DNA of 9,781 nt, taken from NCBI GenBank assembly GCA_046757565.1, contig JBHHYN010000113.1:1-9781 (forward strand), in the 5' to 3' direction. Below are positions 7,046 to 9,781 of the stretch, piece by piece. The DNA comes from JBHHYN01 sp046757565. GTDB taxonomy: Bacteria > Pseudomonadota > Gammaproteobacteria > Eutrophobiales > Eutrophobiaceae. Position numbers and translations under genes: made by a program. The notes under the pieces are model-generated. The model saw nothing but the letters and a program-made list of their open reading frames with translations. It did not search any database and was not told where the DNA came from. Within the stretch, counting starts at the first letter, position 1. Each line of letters begins with the position of its first letter.

Positions 7046-8071
7046 TTACTCTCGTTTCTGGTTTTTATGAATATCACGTATGTATTTTTGAATTATTTCC
7101 TGCGCTGCTTGTTGAGATGAAATTTCCCCTTGACTGACACGACTTGTCACATCTGTCAAGTGACCATCTCTCTCTGTATTCCAAATCATCATACTCAACA
7201 TTTGATTTACAATCTGACGTATGCGTGCTTGTCTTTGCCGTTTTCGACGTTGCTCCATTTCATTTGTATCCATCAGATAATTTCGATGCCGTATAATTTC
7301 TGATGCGATCTCCTCCGTCCCCTTGTTTTTATTTGAAACCGCCTTGATAATTTTTGGAGACCAATCCAGATTATGGCGGTTTTTGAAGACAAGAACTGAT
7401 TTAACTGCATTGAGTACAATATTACTTCCAGGTCGGTCACTTTTATTCAGAACATAGATATCAGCAATTTCCATCAGACCTGCTTTGATTGCCTGCACCA
7501 AATCGCCTGATTCCGGTACTAACATTACGATAGTCGTGTCAACCATATCCATAATATCCAGTTCTATCTGACCAATACCTACACTTTCGATCAAAATGTT
7601 ATCAAATCCTGCCGCGTCCATTATATCTGCAACATCTATAGTCTTTGCGCTTAAACCACCTCTATTTCCTCGTGTCGCCATACTGCGAATGAATACATCG
7701 GCATCACTTTCGACTCCATCCATACGGACCCTGTCACCCAGCACAGCACCGTTGGTGAAAGGACTCGTTGGATCGACAGCAATGATTCCTATGCTAAGCC
7801 CCTGAGATCTGAAATATTTTGTCAGTTCGTTTATCAGTGTGGATTTTCCCGCACCAGGCGGACCGGTAATGCCAATACGATATGCCTTACCTGTCATTGA
7901 ATGAATTTTGTCGAGCAATGACAGGGAATCATGACCACCCTTCTCGACAATACTTATAGAACGGGCAATTGCAGGACGGTGTTTGCCGATTAATTTATCA
8001 ATAAAGTCATCATCAACCAGTGATGAATCAGATTTTGTATTTATAAATTGACTGATCAAATGAGTGCTCAT
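7046..8071 (-). CDS. meaB: MeaB/ArgK-type G3E GTPase (B12-mutase chaperone family)
   Basis: A 341-residue P-loop GTPase of the MeaB (ArgK) family. Known members use GTP hydrolysis to guard adenosylcobalamin loading and repair of methylmalonyl-CoA-type mutases. Walker A is GPPGAGKST (70-78). The family block VDPTSPFTNGAVLGDRVRM runs from 99 to 117, followed by RSMATRG (129-135), the switch-II-like ESVGIGQIE (162-170; usually ETVGVGQSE), and the guanine-specificity motif NKSD (209-212). A basic, Arg/Lys-rich C-terminal helix follows (about 272-290), as in MeaB dimerisation arms. It begins 15 bases after the first ligase stop, with no clear Shine-Dalgarno. No mutase or cobalamin gene is present, so the partner is unknown. 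Its GC looks lower than that of the downstream half of the operon (about 38% in sampled lines). Family call strong, role in this operon inferred. Confidence 0.93.
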   Translation of the reverse strand: MSTHLISQFINTKSDSSLVDDDFIDKLIGKHRPAIARSISIVEKGGHDSLSLLDKIHSMTGKAYRIGITGPPGAGKSTLINELTKYFRSQGLSIGIIAVDPTSPFTNGAVLGDRVRMDGVESDADVFIRSMATRGNRGGLSAKTIDVADIMDAAGFDNILIESVGIGQIELDIMDMVDTTIVMLVPESGDLVQAIKAGLMEIADIYVLNKSDRPGSNIVLNAVKSVLVFKNRHNLDWSPKIIKAVSNKNKGTEEIASEIIRHRNYLMDTNEMEQRRKRQRQARIRQIVNQMLSMMIWNTERDGHLTDVTSRVSQGEISSQQAAQEIIQKYIRDIHKNQKRE

Positions 8072-8086
8072 TAATTAATTCGATTA

Positions 8087-9622
8087 TTATATTCCCAGCT
8101 GGTTTCGTAGTTCCCGTTTCAGGATTTTGCCGCTCGGATTCTTGGGAAGGTCATCAAGAAAAAAAACTTTTCCGGGTTTCTTATAACTTGCCAATGATTT
8201 CTTGCAGAATTCGACTATTTCATCAGCCGTTATATCATATCCCGGACGTTTCACCACTGCTGCCGTAACTATTTCACCCCATTCATCATCGGGTAAACCA
8301 ATAACAGCAGCTTCAAGAATTGCCGGATGACTGTAAAGGATGCCTTCAATCTCTTTTGTGTAAATGTTGACTCCACCGCTGACGACCATATCCTTCTTCC
8401 GGTCAACGAGGAACAGATAACGATCTTCATCCAGATAACCCAAATCACCTGTATAAAACCATCCATTACGTATCGAGTTTTGAGTTTCATCAGGCATTTT
8501 CCAATATCCTGAAATTACTGATCGACTACGAATAAGAATCTCACCAACCTCTCCTGCCGGTTTGTCATTATCATTATCATCGACAATTCGCACTTCTGCA
8601 CCAACTGCCTCCCTGCCGGCAGAATTCAGACGTTTTTGTTGTTGAGCAGTTCCATCCAGGACATGATCAGAACTTGTCAGAAATGTGGCTTCCAGCGTCT
8701 CTGTCAACCCATACCCCTGCGTGAAGTCACACTGGAGTTTATTAATAGCACGTTCCAGTACGGCAGCGGGCATGGAACCACCACCGTAAAATATTAATCG
8801 TAAACTTGACAAATCGTATTGATCGAATGTTTGTTCATTCAATATTGCATTGATCATGGTTGGTATTAACAATGTAACTGACGCCTTACTGTTGTGCATC
8901 GTTTCAAGCCAGGCAACGGGATCAAATTTTGGCATGATGATCTGGCAACATCCCAGCATCATGTAGGTAGTTGCCATGAATACAGCACCCATATGATAGA
9001 GGGGGGTCGCGACCAGGTTGATGTCCCGTAGCTGACTGGCATCAGCTACAAACTGGTTATAGCTATTCATTTCCAGATTAAAATGCGACACCATTGCCCC
9101 TTTTGGCAGACCAGTGGTGCCGCTTGTATAAAAGATCGCAAAGGTATCATTATCTTCGGCTTCGGAATGGACCGGGTTTGAAGAAGCAGATAAAAAAACA
9201 TTGTCATAGTTTTCAGCATTCATTAATTCACCGTCCCCTACAATCCAGCGCGTATCCAATTCGGGCATTAATGATTCCAGCGCCTTCGCCTGGTCCAGAA
9301 ATTCGGTACCTGTAATCAATAAAGATGGTTCAGAATGTTTCAGTATCTCTGCCAGTTCATGGGGTTTAAGGCGATAGTTAACCGGGACAGAAATCAGCCC
9401 GGCACGGGCAGCAGCAAAATAGATTTCAATATATTCAGGACAATTTAATAACAGAATTGCAACTCTTTCTCCTTTTTTGAATCCTTTCTGCTTCAAAGCA
9501 GTGGCGAGTCTATCTATACGTTCATCTAATTCTTGCCATGAATATGAAATTTCTCCTATAGTAACGGCAGGTTTGTCAGGAAAACGTAAACTGTTTCGAC
9601 GGACAATTTCATCTAAAGTCAT
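8087..9622 (-). CDS. AMP-forming acyl-CoA ligase, first gene of the operon
   Basis: A 511-residue adenylate-forming ligase, expected to activate a carboxylic acid to its CoA thioester in the cytoplasm. Motifs in order: YTSGTTGLPKG (165-175), YGLTET (304-309), YTGDLG (390-395), the hinge DRKKDMVVSGG (407-417), and the catalytic Lys499 in NPSGKILK (495-502). These are the standard adenylation and CoA-transfer motifs. The protein belongs to the broad fatty-acyl/aryl CoA ligase group and cannot be assigned a substrate. A run of Asp/Asn (DDNDND, 348-353) sits in a surface-type loop and is encoded by a short hexamer repeat. The ATG at 9622 has no visible Shine-Dalgarno. The stop is 15 bases before meaB. 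It differs from the second ligase (GTTGLPKG against GTTGRAKG), so the operon has two non-duplicate activating enzymes. Confidence 0.93.
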   Translation of the reverse strand: MTLDEIVRRNSLRFPDKPAVTIGEISYSWQELDERIDRLATALKQKGFKKGERVAILLLNCPEYIEIYFAAARAGLISVPVNYRLKPHELAEILKHSEPSLLITGTEFLDQAKALESLMPELDTRWIVGDGELMNAENYDNVFLSASSNPVHSEAEDNDTFAIFYTSGTTGLPKGAMVSHFNLEMNSYNQFVADASQLRDINLVATPLYHMGAVFMATTYMMLGCCQIIMPKFDPVAWLETMHNSKASVTLLIPTMINAILNEQTFDQYDLSSLRLIFYGGGSMPAAVLERAINKLQCDFTQGYGLTETLEATFLTSSDHVLDGTAQQQKRLNSAGREAVGAEVRIVDDNDNDKPAGEVGEILIRSRSVISGYWKMPDETQNSIRNGWFYTGDLGYLDEDRYLFLVDRKKDMVVSGGVNIYTKEIEGILYSHPAILEAAVIGLPDDEWGEIVTAAVVKRPGYDITADEIVEFCKKSLASYKKPGKVFFLDDLPKNPSGKILKRELRNQLGI

Positions 9623-9636
9623 ATTTTTTCATTTAA

Positions 9637-9662
9637 ACACAGAGGCACGGAGGATACAGAAA
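9637..9662. repeat. Degenerate ACAGAGG-type short tandem repeat
   Basis: The plus strand has three spaced variants of one unit: ACAGAGG, ACGGAGG and ACAGAA, about 9 bases apart. Similar 'ACACAGAGGACACAGAG' tracts are, from memory, scattered upstream of genes in many environmental bacterial genomes. It ends 15 bases before the start codon of the first ligase, so it lies in the untranslated leader. Confidence 0.35.
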
Positions 9663-9684
9663 AATATAAACTCATTCAGCTTAT

Positions 9685-9701
9685 AAAATTTTTCAAATTT
9701 T
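9685..9701. repeat. AT-rich inverted repeat in the operon leader
   Basis: AAAATTT (9685-9691) and AAATTTT (9695-9701) form a perfect 7-base inverted repeat with a 3-base spacer. It lies between the putative -10 and the first start codon. It could be an operator or a weak leader hairpin, or chance in AT-rich DNA. Confidence 0.3.
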
Positions 9702-9710
9702 GCGTATTCC

Positions 9711-9739
9711 ATTATATTGTTTATGAAATACTGCTTAAA
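9711..9739 (-). promoter_or_regulatory. Possible sigma-70-like promoter of the operon
   Basis: The minus strand has a perfect TATAAT (9711-9716). A weak -35 candidate, TTTAAG (9734-9739, 3 of 6 matches), lies 17 bases upstream. A second TATAAT at 9747-9752 has no -35 at a suitable distance. The region is very AT-rich, so chance matches are likely. It lies about 90 bases upstream of the first ligase start, in the only long untranslated leader of the operon. Confidence 0.3.
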
Positions 9740-9781
9740 AAATATTATTATAGGAAAATAAGTCTGTCACCATTTGCGTCA

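Noticed and set aside
1..9781. CRISPR array, tRNA or rRNA gene
   Set aside because: No regularly spaced direct repeats and no tRNA- or rRNA-like stretch were seen by reading; the window is almost fully coding.

Overview
The window is a compact, single-direction fatty-acid-type beta-oxidation operon on the minus strand (transcribed right to left). It is bounded at the left edge by the 3' end of a convergent plus-strand gene. The protein types, intermediate-to-low GC and weak or absent Shine-Dalgarno sites fit a Pseudomonadota-like (proteobacterial) bacterium, possibly an environmental gamma- or delta-type lineage. That placement is an inference; no marker gene is present.

Layout in transcription order: a 159-base AT-rich leader with a possible promoter (9623-9781); an AMP-forming acyl-CoA ligase (8087-9622); a MeaB/ArgK-type G3E GTPase (7046-8071); a roughly 590-residue acyl-CoA dehydrogenase of the DmdC-like long class (5180-6940, with an alternative ATG at 6931); a divergent thiolase (3946-5148); a second, FadD-like acyl-CoA ligase (2393-3949), whose GTG start overlaps the thiolase stop; and a 3-hydroxyacyl-CoA dehydrogenase/enoyl-CoA hydratase fusion (202-2217). 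A partial plus-strand gene (2-175) encodes the C-terminus of a pyridoxamine-phosphate-oxidase-like flavoprotein and converges on the operon, with only 26 bases between the two stop codons.

The genes make a full activation and degradation cycle: ligase (acid to acyl-CoA), dehydrogenase (acyl-CoA to enoyl-CoA), the fusion (enoyl-CoA to 3-hydroxyacyl-CoA to 3-ketoacyl-CoA), and thiolase (cleavage by CoA). No electron-transfer flavoprotein, regulator or transporter is in the window. The unexpected member is the MeaB GTPase, normally the chaperone of a B12-dependent acyl-CoA mutase, and no mutase is seen. Several enzymes carry non-standard residues at recognised active-site positions. The fusion lacks two Asn residues of the 3-hydroxyacyl-CoA dehydrogenase site. 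The thiolase has HNPF where NEAF is usual. The substrate is therefore probably not a plain straight-chain fatty acid, but the sequence does not say what it is.

The clearest non-coding discovery is a 138-base transposase-less element (2253-2390). It has perfect 19-base terminal inverted repeats and a perfect 10-base target duplication, and sits between the last two operon genes. It carries two internal GC-rich hairpins. Its ends resemble those of IS4-family elements. Removing it restores an ordinary 27-base intergenic gap.
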